A stretch of DNA of 64,000 nucleotides from Posidoniimonas corsicana (GTDB taxonomy: Bacteria; Planctomycetota; Planctomycetia; Pirellulales; Lacipirellulaceae). A program made the translations under genes and the position numbers. The stretch spans positions 2,047,311 to 2,111,310 of the forward strand of contig NZ_SIHJ01000001.1 of assembly GCF_007859765.1 (NCBI RefSeq), read 5' to 3'. Positions 34,556-42,544 of the stretch are shown here, piece by piece (position 1 is the stretch's first letter; each line of letters begins with the position of its first letter). Under the pieces are notes generated by a model that had not been told where the DNA came from, did not search any database, and was given only the letters and a program-made list of their open reading frames with translations.

Positions 34556-35209
34556 TTAGTCGTCTTCGCCCTCTTCCGCTCCGGGCGGCTTGGACATGAT
34601 CTCGTCGACCACGCCGAAGTCCTTGGCCTCCTGGGCGCTGAGGTAGAAGTCGCGGTCGCGGGCCTTCACCAGCTCGTCGACGGTGCGGCCGCAGTGGTCG
34701 GCGAGGATCTGGTCGAGGGCGTCGCGGGTCTTGATGATCTCATTGGCCTGGATCTCGATGTCCGAGATCTGGCCGCCCACGCCGCCGTGCGGCTGGTGGA
34801 TCATGACCTTGCTGTGCTTCAGGGCGTACCGCTTGCCCTTCTCGCCGCCGGCCAGCAGCACGCTGCCGCCCGACGCCGCCAGGCCGACACAGTAGGTCGC
34901 GACCGGGCAGGTCACGACCTGCATGGTGTCGTAGATGGCCATCGTGGCGGTGACGCTGCCGCCGGGCGAGTTGATGTAGAAGTGGATGTCCTTGCGGCGG
35001 TTCTCGCTCTGCAGGTACAGCAGCTTCATCACCAATTCGTTGGCGTTGCCGTCCCAGATCTCGCCCTGCAGGAAGATCACGCGGTTCTCCAGCAGCAGGT
35101 CGCCGAGGGTCATCTGGCGCTGACGCTGATAGTCCCGCGCCGCGCGGGCGGGCGAGTACTGCGCGTCGATCTGCGACGCGCCTGTTAACAAACCGAGGGG
35201 GTCGGTCAT
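34556..35209 (-). CDS. clpP: ATP-dependent Clp protease proteolytic subunit, second paralogue
   Basis: 217 residues from ATG 35209, preceded by AGGAGG on the minus strand; the longer frame to 35293 is rejected. The triad spacing is the same as in typical ClpP: Ser113 (GLAASGGS), His138 (MIHQPHGG) and Asp187 (ARDRDFY). The Ser context differs from the usual QAASMGA, with Gly-Gly replacing Met-Gly next to the nucleophile, and there is an N-terminal extension of about 15 residues and an acidic tail EEGEDD. It is probably active and may form mixed rings with the downstream paralogue, as described for two-ClpP bacteria. It lies about 105 bases after tig's stop on the same strand. Confidence 0.94.
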   Translation of the reverse strand: MTDPLGLLTGASQIDAQYSPARAARDYQRQRQMTLGDLLLENRVIFLQGEIWDGNANELVMKLLYLQSENRRKDIHFYINSPGGSVTATMAIYDTMQVVTCPVATYCVGLAASGGSVLLAGGEKGKRYALKHSKVMIHQPHGGVGGQISDIEIQANEIIKTRDALDQILADHCGRTVDELVKARDRDFYLSAQEAKDFGVVDEIMSKPPGAEEGEDD

Positions 35210-35314
35210 GCTGACTCCTCCTGTGAGCGGCCGCCCCGGCTGGGCGGCGTCCTGATGTAACGTGGCCGCGCGGCCACGCCGCGCGGTTGGCAAGCGGGCG
35301 CCGGGCGGCGCCGG

Positions 35315-36826
35315 CTACTGGTCGGCGTCGGCCTTGGCTTCCTCTTCCGCCTTCTCGACCGCCTCGGGGATGTCGCCGCCGCCGCCGGCGATGGCCAGCG
35401 GCACGGCCTCGGTGTCGTCCTTGGTCGGCTCGTACGGCTCGTCGGTGAACTTGGCCTCGGCCTGGACGGCCTCCATCACCTTGCGTTCAACGATCTGGTT
35501 CCGCAGCACGTCCATCAGGCCGCGCTTCTCGAGCTGGGCCCGGACCCGGCGGGGCGACTCGCCGGACTGCATCGACATCAGGAAGATCTCCTTCTCGAAG
35601 TCGCCGTCCTCGACGTCGATGCTCTCTTCCTCGGCGATCCGCTCCAGGATGAAGTGCTCCTTGAGGGCCGTCGCGGTCGACTCGGCGCTGTTCTGACGCA
35701 GCGAGTTCTCGCGGGCGCGGATCTCCGACTCGCTGAAGCCGCTGCGGCGCAGCTCCATGATGGCCCGCTCCAGCTCGCGGGCGCTCTGCCGCTTGAGCAG
35801 CCCCGGGGGCAGCTCCCAGTTGGCCGACTCGGTGAGCAGCTCGGTGATCTGGCCGCGGGCCTTCTGCTGCTGGGCGTACTCGAGCTGCCGCTCGAGGTTC
35901 TGCTTGACGGCGTCGCGGAGGGCCTCCTCCGACTCGAAGCGGCCGAGCTCCTGCAGGAAGTCCTCGGTCAGCTCGGGGAGCTTCAGCTTCTTGACCTCCA
36001 ACACCTCGAACTCGACCTCGACGTCCTTGCCGCGGAGCTCCTCGTTGGCGGCCCCGGCGCCGACGGTCACCTTGGTCGACTTCTTGTCGCCGGCCTTGGC
36101 GCCCTTCATCAGCTTGGCGAAGCCCTCCAGCTTGGCGTCGCTGAAGCTGAGCGTGTCGCGGAGGCGGAGCACCAGCTCCTCGTCCTCGGCGACCACCTTG
36201 CCGTCGGCCTTGCTGGTGATGTTGGCGGTGATGTAGTCGCCGTCGTCGGCGGCGCCGTCGTGCGGCGCGAGCTGGCCGTAGCGGGCCAGCATCTGCTGCA
36301 GATTCTTGTCGATGTCCTCGTCGGTGAAGTCGTGCTTGGGCCGCTTGATCTTCAGGCCCTTCCACTTCGGCATGTCGAAGTCGGGGCGGACCTCGATGTC
36401 GAACTCGAAGGTCAGCGGGCCGTCTTCGGGCAGCTCGACCGCGTCGAGGTTGAGGTCGGGCTCGCTGATCGCGGCGAACGAGCCCTCCTCGCTGATCTGG
36501 GTCAGGCTGTCCATCAGGAGCGAGCCCTTCACCTGGTCAACCACCTCGGACTTGAACCGCTGCTCGACCAGCTTGCGGGGCGCGCGGCCGGCGCGGAAGC
36601 CGGGCACGGCGGCCGTCGGCATCAGCGTGCTGTAGGCGTCGTCCAGGTAGCGGTCGATGTCCGCCCGCGAGACGGTCACCGACACGTGCCGCTCGCACGC
36701 GCTGGGCTTCTCGATGTCGACCTTCAGGTCGAGCGGCTGGTCCTCGCCGTCTTCCGCGGCGGGGCCGTCCTGCACGGCCACGTCGGTGGTTTCTTCGTCG
36801 TCGCGGGTCTCGTCGGTCTCTGCCAT
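35315..36826 (-). CDS. tig: Trigger factor, ribosome-associated chaperone and prolyl isomerase
   Basis: 503 residues from ATG 36826 with GAGGA upstream. An acidic N-terminal extension of about 30 residues precedes the ribosome-binding domain; 'VPGFRAGRAPRKLVEQRF' is the ribosome-docking signature (normally GFRxGKxP). The FKBP-type isomerase domain is at about 185-270 ('DGDYITANITSKADGK', 'LEGFAKLMKGAKAGDKKSTKV') and the helical C-terminal chaperone domain follows to about 450. The last 50 residues are Glu/Asp/Ala-rich. Trigger factor binds nascent chains at the ribosomal exit. Its place upstream of two clpP genes is the widely conserved tig-clpP order and couples folding with proteolysis of client proteins. 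Confidence 0.95.
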   Translation of the reverse strand: MAETDETRDDEETTDVAVQDGPAAEDGEDQPLDLKVDIEKPSACERHVSVTVSRADIDRYLDDAYSTLMPTAAVPGFRAGRAPRKLVEQRFKSEVVDQVKGSLLMDSLTQISEEGSFAAISEPDLNLDAVELPEDGPLTFEFDIEVRPDFDMPKWKGLKIKRPKHDFTDEDIDKNLQQMLARYGQLAPHDGAADDGDYITANITSKADGKVVAEDEELVLRLRDTLSFSDAKLEGFAKLMKGAKAGDKKSTKVTVGAGAANEELRGKDVEVEFEVLEVKKLKLPELTEDFLQELGRFESEEALRDAVKQNLERQLEYAQQQKARGQITELLTESANWELPPGLLKRQSARELERAIMELRRSGFSESEIRARENSLRQNSAESTATALKEHFILERIAEEESIDVEDGDFEKEIFLMSMQSGESPRRVRAQLEKRGLMDVLRNQIVERKVMEAVQAEAKFTDEPYEPTKDDTEAVPLAIAGGGGDIPEAVEKAEEEAKADADQ

Positions 36827-37196
36827 CTCAGCTTTCCTCGGTGTGCCTGGGGCGGTCACGGGCCCGCCCTGTGGGCGCTGGTGTGGTGCGACAGGGCTAG
36901 GCGGCGCCAGGCGGCTGCCACAACGTAGCGCCCGCCGAGCGGCGGGCCGTGCGTTCCCAGCGAAGTCAACTCAGCAAAGTGAACTCAGTCAAGCAAACTC
37001 GCTGCGGTTGGCCCAGCGGCTTGTCCGCCGGGTTTTCCTGCCGTGAGAATAAAATATGACCTGAAAAATAAATAGCCCGCGTCCTCTCAGCTGAGTCCGC
37101 GGGCCGGCCGGTCTTAGACCGCCCCGGTGGGGCGGCCTTCTCTGTAACCTCGACGCCGCTCCCGAGCTTCGGGGCTCGCAAGCGTGGAGTCACAAG
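36827..37196. other. Intergenic between tig and tRNA-Gly with A/T-rich island
   Basis: Holds a strikingly A/T-rich stretch at 37045-37074 in an otherwise GC-rich region, a plausible core of the promoter region for tig (minus strand), although no good -35 partner was found. A stem CCGCCCC-GGT-GGGGCGG is centred near 37127, about 60 bases past the tRNA's 3' end; it could stop tRNA readthrough, but has no T-run. No gene seen. Confidence 0.45.
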
Positions 37197-37269
37197 AGCG
37201 GCTGATCGGATTCGAACCGACGACAATCACGTTGGCAACGTGATGCTCTACCAACTGAGCTACAGCCGC
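37197..37269 (-). tRNA. tRNA-Gly (anticodon GCC)
   Basis: Read on the minus strand, the 73 bases fold as a complete cloverleaf: acceptor GCGGCUG/CAGCCGC with discriminator U (typical of tRNA-Gly), D-arm with AGCUCAGUUGGUAGAGC, anticodon stem UCACG/CGUGA around loop UUGCCAA (anticodon GCC), five-base variable loop, and T-arm with UUCGAAU in the loop. CCA is not encoded. It reads GGC codons, which are very common in this GC-rich window. Confidence 0.96.
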
Positions 37270-37429
37270 GTTTGACCTCCCCGGGCGTTAAGCTCCAGGG
37301 CGGGTCCTGCAGTGGGCGGGCCATCGCTCGCTCACCGGACCCTGAATTATATGGCCTATCGGCAAAGCTGCAAGTGGCCCTTAACCTGGGCTGCTTGGGA
37401 AATCTCGCTGCCGTAGAATCGCGGGCAGA

Positions 37430-37780
37430 ATGCTCCTCTTCAAGCGGAAATTCCTCGACGCTATCCGCTCCGGCCAGAAGACCCAGACCATCCGCCTGTG
37501 GCCCTACCGCCGGATGCGGGCGGGACAACGCAGCTATATCCCCGGCGTCGGCCCGGTGCTGATTACCGAAGTCGCGGAGCTTCGCCTGGAGGACCTGACC
37601 GACGCCGACGCGCTGCCCGACGGCTTCCCCACCGCCGATGCCCTGCGGCAAGAGCTCCGGGCGATCTACGGTCCGCAGCTAGCGGACGGTCACCGGGCGT
37701 TCCGGGTTGCGTTCCGCCTGCCAGCGCCGGCCGACGACCTCGCCGATTCGCCGCCGCCCAACGACCGCCGGCGGGGCTAG
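37430..37780 (+). CDS. ASCH-domain (PUA-like) protein
   Basis: 116 residues. The first half has the ASCH pattern: 'LLFKRKFLDAIRSGQKTQTIRLW' with the basic K.FLDAIRSGQKTQTIR segment that in this beta-barrel family lines a nucleic-acid-binding cleft; 'RAGQRSYIPGVGPVLITEVAEL' gives the next strands. ASCH domains are related to PUA and are thought to bind RNA or modified nucleotides; a few have amidohydrolase activity on acetylcytidine. The C-terminus is Pro/Asp-rich and probably disordered. ATG 37430 has no clear Shine-Dalgarno sequence. The stop overlaps the convergent membrane-protein gene by four bases. Confidence 0.8.
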   Translation: MLLFKRKFLDAIRSGQKTQTIRLWPYRRMRAGQRSYIPGVGPVLITEVAELRLEDLTDADALPDGFPTADALRQELRAIYGPQLADGHRAFRVAFRLPAPADDLADSPPPNDRRRG

Positions 37781-38427
37781 AACCCGGTCAGCGACACCCA
37801 CGCCTGAGCGACCTGCTCGGGCGAGGCTACCAGCCCCGCGACGGAAATCGCGAACAGCAGCACCGCGAACGTTAGCAGGGTCACGCTGCGGGGATTAGGC
37901 GACACCGTCAGCCCCTGCAGCGACCGGGAGAGCGCCCGCTTCAGCCGTCGCCAGCCTTCCAGGCTCTGCTCGCCGCCGCTGCTCACTAGCGACGCGTGCC
38001 TCATCAGGGGGAACGAGTCCAGGTGGAGCTGCACGTGCAGACGGGGCAGCACCAGGCTGTCCCCGGCCCAGCGGGCGTCGGGGTCAACCTGAGCAACCGC
38101 CTCGGCGACGGCCGGACGTAGTTGCTCGAGCGTGACGTTGTAGATCGCGAGCCGCGGCCTGACCACCATCGCCACCAGCGACAGCCCGAGCCAGTACAGG
38201 CCCAGCAGCAGCAGCCAGACGTACGCCCCCAGTTTGACGGTGGCCGGCTCGGGGCGGAACAACTCGATCGGGCCGATGAACACCAGCCCGGACAGGGCCA
38301 TGCCGAGCGTGGCAAGGTCGTTGGCGCCCGTGGTCACCAGCGGTCGGCGGCGCAGATTCACCAGCCCGAGCAGCAGCAGGTAGGAAGCAAGCGGGATGAG
38401 GGCGATAGCAGTGCGCAGCGGGTCCAT
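37777..38427 (-). CDS. Uncharacterised membrane protein
   Basis: 216 residues from ATG 38427, chosen because 'IALIPLASYLLLLGLVNL' gives helix 1 immediately; the upstream frame is Arg-rich and unlikely. Helices at about 5-22, 38-55, 66-90 and 192-212. Between helices 3 and 4 lies a soluble domain (about 95-185), 'PRLAIYNVTLEQLRPAVAEA', 'LPRLHVQLHLDSFPLMRHASL'. Such a layout is common in planctomycete hypothetical membrane proteins. I do not recognise a family. The 3' end overlaps the ASCH gene by four bases (convergent). Confidence 0.65.
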   Translation of the reverse strand: MDPLRTAIALIPLASYLLLLGLVNLRRRPLVTTGANDLATLGMALSGLVFIGPIELFRPEPATVKLGAYVWLLLLGLYWLGLSLVAMVVRPRLAIYNVTLEQLRPAVAEAVAQVDPDARWAGDSLVLPRLHVQLHLDSFPLMRHASLVSSGGEQSLEGWRRLKRALSRSLQGLTVSPNPRSVTLLTFAVLLFAISVAGLVASPEQVAQAWVSLTGF

Positions 38428-38622
38428 CAGAGCCGGAGGCCGGGATCGTTCCAGGGGATTGTGCGTCCGCAAGCCGCGGCGCGGGCCCCTATAAGACCAT
38501 GCCAATCGCGGGAGAACAACGCTGCCGCGGCTGACATTGACCCAGATCGGGCGGTTTGCCAGACTCTCGGCCGCGGTTAGTCCCTTACCCCGCCCCGTCC
38601 ACGCCGCCCGCAGGTCGAGCCC

Positions 38623-39258
38623 ATGTCGATCCGTACTTTTTCCGTTGCTTCCGTCTGTTTGATCCTGTCCGTCGGCTGCTCCGGCGGAGACTCGTCGCCT
38701 GCTCCGCAGGCGTCTGGCGCACCGTCAGGCGCGTCTGCCCCGGCGGCGCCGGGCGGCGGCGCCAAAGCCGACAGCCCGATCGCCAAGGCCGCCTACGAGT
38801 TCATGGACGCGGTGTTCGCGAACGATATCGCCCGCGCTACGCAGCGGCTCACCCCGCAGGCGATCCAGAACCTGCAGGCCCAGGACCAGCGGTTCGAGTG
38901 GGGCGCCGATGCGGCGAAACTCAAGATCGGCGAGGTTAAGGTCGACGCCAGCGGCGAGGCCGCCGTGCAGTGCTTCGTGAGCCAGCAGGCCAACGCCGGC
39001 GAGGGCGTTTCCGAGCTGCTCTGCGTCCTGCGGCAGGTAGAAGGCGAGTGGCTGGTGTACGGCGTCGCCTGGCAGGGCGGCGAGAACGAGCAGCCGCAGA
39101 TTGTGAACTTCGAGGAGCAGACTGCGCCGGCGACCCCCGCCCAGCCCCGCCCCCAGGCTGGGGACCGGTACGTGGACTCCCCCGCGCCGCAGATCCCGCC
39201 CGCCCAGGGGGGCGTCCCCCGGACCGCCACCGATCCGGGCGGCTACCGGGTGCAGTAG
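38623..39258 (+). CDS. Lipoprotein with NTF2-like domain
   Basis: 211 residues. The signal peptide ends in the lipobox SVGC (Cys19), so the product is lipid-anchored. A Ser/Ala/Pro linker leads to a domain at about 50-165 that reads like the NTF2/DUF4878 cone fold: 'AAYEFMDAVFANDIARATQRL', 'VKVDASGEAAVQCFVSQQ' and 'LLCVLRQVEGEWLVYGVAW'. The C-terminal 45 residues are Pro/Gln-rich. Such lipoproteins often bind small ligands or act in envelope assembly, but no role is evident. A good intrinsic terminator follows the stop, so it is a single-gene unit. Confidence 0.75.
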   Translation: MSIRTFSVASVCLILSVGCSGGDSSPAPQASGAPSGASAPAAPGGGAKADSPIAKAAYEFMDAVFANDIARATQRLTPQAIQNLQAQDQRFEWGADAAKLKIGEVKVDASGEAAVQCFVSQQANAGEGVSELLCVLRQVEGEWLVYGVAWQGGENEQPQIVNFEEQTAPATPAQPRPQAGDRYVDSPAPQIPPAQGGVPRTATDPGGYRVQ

Positions 39259-39304
39259 GCCGGCGCCGACCCTGCCCGGCAGGGCGAAATCCCCCAAGCC
39301 ACGC

Positions 39305-39333
39305 AAACCCCTCGGACTTCCGAGGGGTTTTGT
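39305..39333 (+). terminator. Rho-independent terminator after the lipoprotein gene
   Basis: AAACCCCTCGG (39305-39315) pairs with CCGAGGGGTTT (39320-39330) around loop ACTT, an 11-bp perfect stem ending in a short T-run and followed by GTCGTTT. It lies about 45 bases past the lipoprotein stop. Confidence 0.8.
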
Positions 39334-39632
39334 CGTTTGCGCTGGGCGTTTGTGCGGCTTCGGCCGGTTGTGGCGGGCAGGGGCCCGTTGACAGCCAGGT
39401 TCGTGGTGGTAAGCTTCCGCCAAGGCGCGCTAGATAGCCTATTTTGTGTTATCGGCAGAATCCTTGATTGCTGCTTATTTTTAAGCCCTACCCGCCCATT
39501 CCGGATCAAGATCCCCCCAATCCGCGGACGCTCCGTCGACCAGCGTTGTCGACGCTAACCGAACAAGTTCTTGGGCAGTCTTGTTGACGCCCTGCTGCGT
39601 TTCCTTTATTGCCCCTTCGGAGGACAATACAG
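39334..39632. other. Leader and promoter region of the cysteine-rich protein pair
   Basis: About 300 bases, less GC-rich than the genes, especially 39430-39490. TTGACA at 39388-39393 is a consensus-like -35, but the matching -10 at 39410-39415 is weak (TAAGCT). A second A/T-rich area, TATTTTGTGTTAT near 39439, may hold the real -10. The long leader before ATG 39633 suggests mRNA-level control. No open frame looks real. Confidence 0.4.
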
Positions 39633-40004
39633 ATGAAGTTTGCGAAGTTTGTTGTGCTGGCGGCTGTCGCGATGATCGCCCTGAGCGCCTCGAGCGCTGA
39701 GGCTGGTCTGTTCAAGAAGTGCTGCAAGGCCGATCCTTGCTGCGAGCCGGCCCCCTGCTGCGAGGCCGAGCCCACCTGCTGCGAGCCGGCTCCCGAGCCG
39801 TGCTGCGAGCCCGCCCCGGAGCCCTGCTGCGCTCCTGAGCCGGTCTGCTGCGAGCCCGCTCCTTGCTGCGACCCGTGCGATCCCTGCTGCAAGCGTCCGA
39901 GCCTGCTCGATCGCATCCGCGCTCGTTGCGCCGCCCGTCGTGCCGCTCGCTGCTGCCCGCAGCCGTGCTGCCCCGCTCCGGCTCCCGCCCCGTGCGGTTG
40001 CTAG
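39633..40004 (+). CDS. Secreted extremely Cys-rich CCEPAP-repeat protein, copy 1
   Basis: 123 residues from ATG 39633, preceded by GGAGGA. The signal peptide ends at about 'SSAEAG'. The mature protein has 26 Cys in about 100 residues, nearly all as CC pairs in the repeat CC-E-P-A-P or CCEPAPEP ('CCEPAPCCEAEPTCCEPAPE', 'CCDPCDPCCKRP'), then an Arg-rich helix (RIRARCAARRAARCC) and a final CCPAPAPAPCGC. Export plus dense cysteine pairs suggests a disulfide-crosslinked structural protein of the envelope, or a metal-binding protein; I know of no characterised family. It has its own terminator and is followed by a related gene, so a duplication is likely. Confidence 0.85.
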   Translation: MKFAKFVVLAAVAMIALSASSAEAGLFKKCCKADPCCEPAPCCEAEPTCCEPAPEPCCEPAPEPCCAPEPVCCEPAPCCDPCDPCCKRPSLLDRIRARCAARRAARCCPQPCCPAPAPAPCGC

Positions 40005-40041
40005 TTAAGCGGTCAGCAAGACGCTAGCGACGTTGATATTG

Positions 40042-40085
40042 AAGAGCATGGTTGCCAAGGCGGGCGGCCATGCTCTTTGCTTTTG
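40042..40085 (+). terminator. Terminator between the two cysteine-rich genes
   Basis: AAGAGCATGG (40042-40051) pairs with CCATGCTCTT (40068-40077), 16-base loop, followed by TGCTTTT. Ten-bp perfect stem with T-rich tail, so the two paralogues are separate transcripts or the second is reached only by readthrough. Confidence 0.75.
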
Positions 40086-40199
40086 CGTGTGTCGATTTCG
40101 GCTGGTTGGAAACCGCCCGAGATGGTTGTTCCCGCACCCCGTTCCTGCGCCAGCCGTGGGTGGGTGCTTTCTGACAGCAGACCCCTAAGGACTGTTTCC

Positions 40200-40682
40200 A
40201 TGAACTATCGATTCCGTACTACCCTGCTCGCCGTGATGGTTGTCGGGTTGGCGCTTGTGTCGGTTGACTCGGCCGAGGCCGGCCTATTCAGCAAGCTCCG
40301 CTGCAAGCTGAAGTGCTGCAAGCCGGCGCCGAGCTGCTGTGAGCCTGAGCCCACGTGCTGCGAGCCCGCCCCGGAGCCGTGCTGCTCTCCCGAGCCGACC
40401 TGCTGCGAGCCCGCGCCGGCCGATTGCGGCTGTGAAGCCGCGGCCCCTTGCGGTTGCGATGAGCCGGCCCCCTGCGGCTGCAGCGAGCCCGCGCCGTGCG
40501 GGTGCGCCGAGGCTGCCCCTTGCGGTTGTGGCGAGGTGGTCGTTGAGTCGGCCACCGTTCCCTCGCCGGCCGATGAGCCCGCGCCCGAGCTAGACAGCGT
40601 CCCCGAGGCGCCGGAAGCCCCCGAGGCCGACGCGGCCCCTGAGGCGCCGGTCGCCGACGAGGCTGCTAGCGAGACCCTCTAG
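40200..40682 (+). CDS. Secreted Cys-rich CCEPAP/PCGC-repeat protein, copy 2
   Basis: 160 residues from ATG 40200, with AAGGA upstream; the frame open to 40077 is rejected because the signal peptide (TTLLAVMVVGLALVSVDSAEA) starts here. The mature N-terminus, GLFSKLRCKLKCCK, parallels GLFKKCCK in copy 1. Then come CC-E-P-x-P repeats ('CCEPEPTCCEPAPEPCCSPE') and a second repeat type, CGC-x-E-P-A-P ('CGCDEPAPCGCSEPAPCGC'), 21 Cys in all. The C-terminal 50 residues have no Cys and are Pro/Glu/Ala-rich and acidic. Like copy 1 it is predicted to be a secreted crosslinked or metal-binding envelope protein; unknown family. It ends in a very strong hairpin. Confidence 0.85.
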   Translation: MNYRFRTTLLAVMVVGLALVSVDSAEAGLFSKLRCKLKCCKPAPSCCEPEPTCCEPAPEPCCSPEPTCCEPAPADCGCEAAAPCGCDEPAPCGCSEPAPCGCAEAAPCGCGEVVVESATVPSPADEPAPELDSVPEAPEAPEADAAPEAPVADEAASETL

Positions 40683-40708
40683 ACGGACGCTAGCACAGCG
40701 ATGTTCAT

Positions 40709-40740
40709 ACGCGGCCAGGCGGTCTTCCGCCTGGCCGCGT
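40709..40740 (+). terminator. Strong hairpin terminator after the second cysteine-rich gene
   Basis: ACGCGGCCAGGCGG (40709-40722) pairs with CCGCCTGGCCGCGT (40727-40740), loop TCTT, a perfect 14-bp stem followed by TCTGTT. Lies 27 bases past the stop. Confidence 0.75.
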
Positions 40741-40834
40741 TCTGTTGGCGCCGACGAATTCTCCTCTCCCCGTCCACGTAGCCAGGTGGTAGAGTCGGCG
40801 GCCGCCACCAACCTCCAGACCAACGCCCCGCCGC

Positions 40835-41635
40835 ATGGCGACCGACCTCCGCATCCAGCTCGACACTTACCACGGTCCGCTCGACCTGCTGCTGTACCTG
40901 GTCCGGAAGGAGGAGCTGGAGGTTGCCGAGCTGCCGCTGGCCGCGATCACCCAGCAGTTCCTCGAGTTCGTCGCGCTGCTGGAGCAGCTCGACCTCGACG
41001 AGATCGGTGAGTACATCGAGCTGGCGGCCCACCTGATCGAGCTGAAGAGCCGCGTGGTGCTGCCGCAGCACGAGGAAGTGGAGCAGGAGATCGAGGACCC
41101 GCACGAAGACCTGGTGCAGCGTCTGCTAGAGTTTAAGCAGTACCGCGACGCCGCGGCGCTCCTCGAGGCGTGCGACGCCGAGCAGCGGCTACGCTTCGCC
41201 CGCCTGGCCCGTGACGTGCCGGACCGGCGGACCGACCCCGCCGAGCAGCCGCTCGAGGCCGTCGAGCTGTGGGACCTGGTCAGCGCGTTTGGCCGGGTGA
41301 TGCGCGACAACCTCGCGCCGCCCGAAGCCACTAACATCCGCTACGACGAGACACCGGTGCACGTCTACATGGGCCGCATCTACAACCGGCTGGAGGAGGA
41401 GAGCGAGGTGTACTTCACATCGCTGTTCCCGTCGGAGGTGCACAAGTCGACGCTCGTCGCGACGTTCTTGGCGGTGCTCGAGCTGGTCCGCCACCGCCAC
41501 GCGCTGGCCGACCAGGCGGGCGCGTACGGCGATATCCTCATCAAACCGGGGACCGACCCTTACCGCGGCGGCCTGGTCACCTCCACCCGGGAGGAGTTGT
41601 CCGACGATGCGGCTGGCGGCTTGGGCGAAGACTAG
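40835..41635 (+). CDS. scpA: Segregation and condensation protein A
   Basis: 266 residues, the usual kleisin length. ScpA bridges the SMC dimer together with ScpB and drives chromosome compaction and segregation. The N-terminal kleisin motif is 'YHGPLDLLLYLVRKEELEVAELPLAAIT' (cited by YHGPLDLLLYLVRKEE), followed by 'DEIGEYIELAAHLIELKSRVVLP', the SMC-neck-binding helices. A middle linker is acidic, and the C-terminal winged helix starts near 'EVYFTSLFPSEVHKSTLVATF'. ATG 40835 is the natural start. scpB and smc are not in this window. It is convergent with the next gene after a 15-base gap. Confidence 0.95.
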   Translation: MATDLRIQLDTYHGPLDLLLYLVRKEELEVAELPLAAITQQFLEFVALLEQLDLDEIGEYIELAAHLIELKSRVVLPQHEEVEQEIEDPHEDLVQRLLEFKQYRDAAALLEACDAEQRLRFARLARDVPDRRTDPAEQPLEAVELWDLVSAFGRVMRDNLAPPEATNIRYDETPVHVYMGRIYNRLEEESEVYFTSLFPSEVHKSTLVATFLAVLELVRHRHALADQAGAYGDILIKPGTDPYRGGLVTSTREELSDDAAGGLGED

Positions 41636-41650
41636 CAGCAGTCGGCGCGC

Positions 41651-42544
41651 TCAGCGGGCGACCACGCCCCGCCCGGCGGGCCGGGAGCTGACCCGGACCT
41701 CAACGCGGCCGGTCGAGTCGAGCTGCAGCCGGCCACGCGGATCGTTGAGCGAGTGCGACATGCCGATCGGTCCAGAGAGCTCCGAGCTGACCGCCCGGCA
41801 GGTCTCGGCCTGGATGGTCATTGGCCCGGCCACCATCATCCGCATCTGGGACGAGTCGGTCCGCTGGGCCTCAATATCAGCCAAGAAGACCGCACAGCTG
41901 GCGTCCTCGACGGTGGCGACCTTGGTGAGGGTCATCTCGAACTTGGTGACCTCGCCCAACGCTCCGCCGAGCCCCAGCAGCCGCTGAGCCACTTCCGCTG
42001 GAAGGGTTAGCTTGTCGCCGATCGCGACCGTCTTGCCGGCGAGGTACTCGGCCAGCGGGTTGGGCTTGCCGAGGGTCTCCATGTTTTCGGCCACCAGCCG
42101 CGATTCTTCCGGCGGCGGAGTCTTGCCATCTGCGGTCTGCACGCGGATTGTGTCGCCGACGCGACGGCAGTAGTACGATTTCCCAGCGATCGGGTCGGAC
42201 TTGGGTTCGCCCCCGTCGTGCACACTCTCGCTCCGCAGGTACCGGACGTAGGCCGCGGTGGCGACGCCGTCCTCCACCAGGGCGGGCTCTAGCACCCGGC
42301 GGCGGTTGCGTGTGACCTGGCTCTGTTGCTTGTTAAGGACTTCCGCCTGCTTGCGGACCTGGGTCTTCAGCGACAGGCCGACGCGGGTCGTCTGGTCCAT
42401 CCGGTGCGAAGAGGGCTCGGCCAGGCGGCCGAAGGTGATTCCCGAGGCGTCGGACTCGGGGGAGGCCGCTTGCGCGGCAGCCGCCCACACGTAGGCGGCG
42501 CAGATTGTGAGCAGTAGCGTCGGCCGCGGCAGGGTGCCGTCCAT
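41651..42544 (-). CDS. Exported protein of unknown function
   Basis: 297 residues; ATG 42544 has a GAGGATCC-type site upstream and a signal peptide (PTLLLTICAAYVWAAAAQA). Not recognised. Mature sequence starts SPESDASGITFGRL, followed by a helical stretch 'KTQVRKQAEVLNKQQSQVTRN', then a beta-rich domain with 'GKSYYCRRVGDTIRVQTADG', 'YLAGKTVAIGDKLTLPAEVA', 'KFEMTLTKVATVEDASCAVF' and 'SSELSGPIGMSHSL'. The last part resembles proteins that measure or lower an extracted quantity across strands, but I cannot name a family. Two Cys (near 127 and 219) might pair. Adjacent to ScpA without functional link. Confidence 0.7.
   Translation of the reverse strand: MDGTLPRPTLLLTICAAYVWAAAAQAASPESDASGITFGRLAEPSSHRMDQTTRVGLSLKTQVRKQAEVLNKQQSQVTRNRRRVLEPALVEDGVATAAYVRYLRSESVHDGGEPKSDPIAGKSYYCRRVGDTIRVQTADGKTPPPEESRLVAENMETLGKPNPLAEYLAGKTVAIGDKLTLPAEVAQRLLGLGGALGEVTKFEMTLTKVATVEDASCAVFLADIEAQRTDSSQMRMMVAGPMTIQAETCRAVSSELSGPIGMSHSLNDPRGRLQLDSTGRVEVRVSSRPAGRGVVAR

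Noticed and set aside
34556-35209. Second ClpP as an inactive paralogue
   Set aside because: Ser113, His138 and Asp187 are present at canonical spacing, so inactivity is not supported.
35654-36928. 424-codon plus-strand open frame
   Set aside because: Antisense to trigger factor; Leu/Val/Gly-rich shadow.
37117-37137. Terminator for tRNA-Gly
   Set aside because: GC-rich stem is present but no T-run; kept only as a note in the intergenic entry.
39506-40555. Minus-strand Gly-Ser-Gln repeat frames over the Cys-rich genes
   Set aside because: They mirror the GAG/TGC repeats of the real plus-strand genes and lack start signals and signal peptides.
39633-40555. CRISPR-like array
   Set aside because: The periodic sequence is coding (CCEPAP repeats), with no spacers of constant size.
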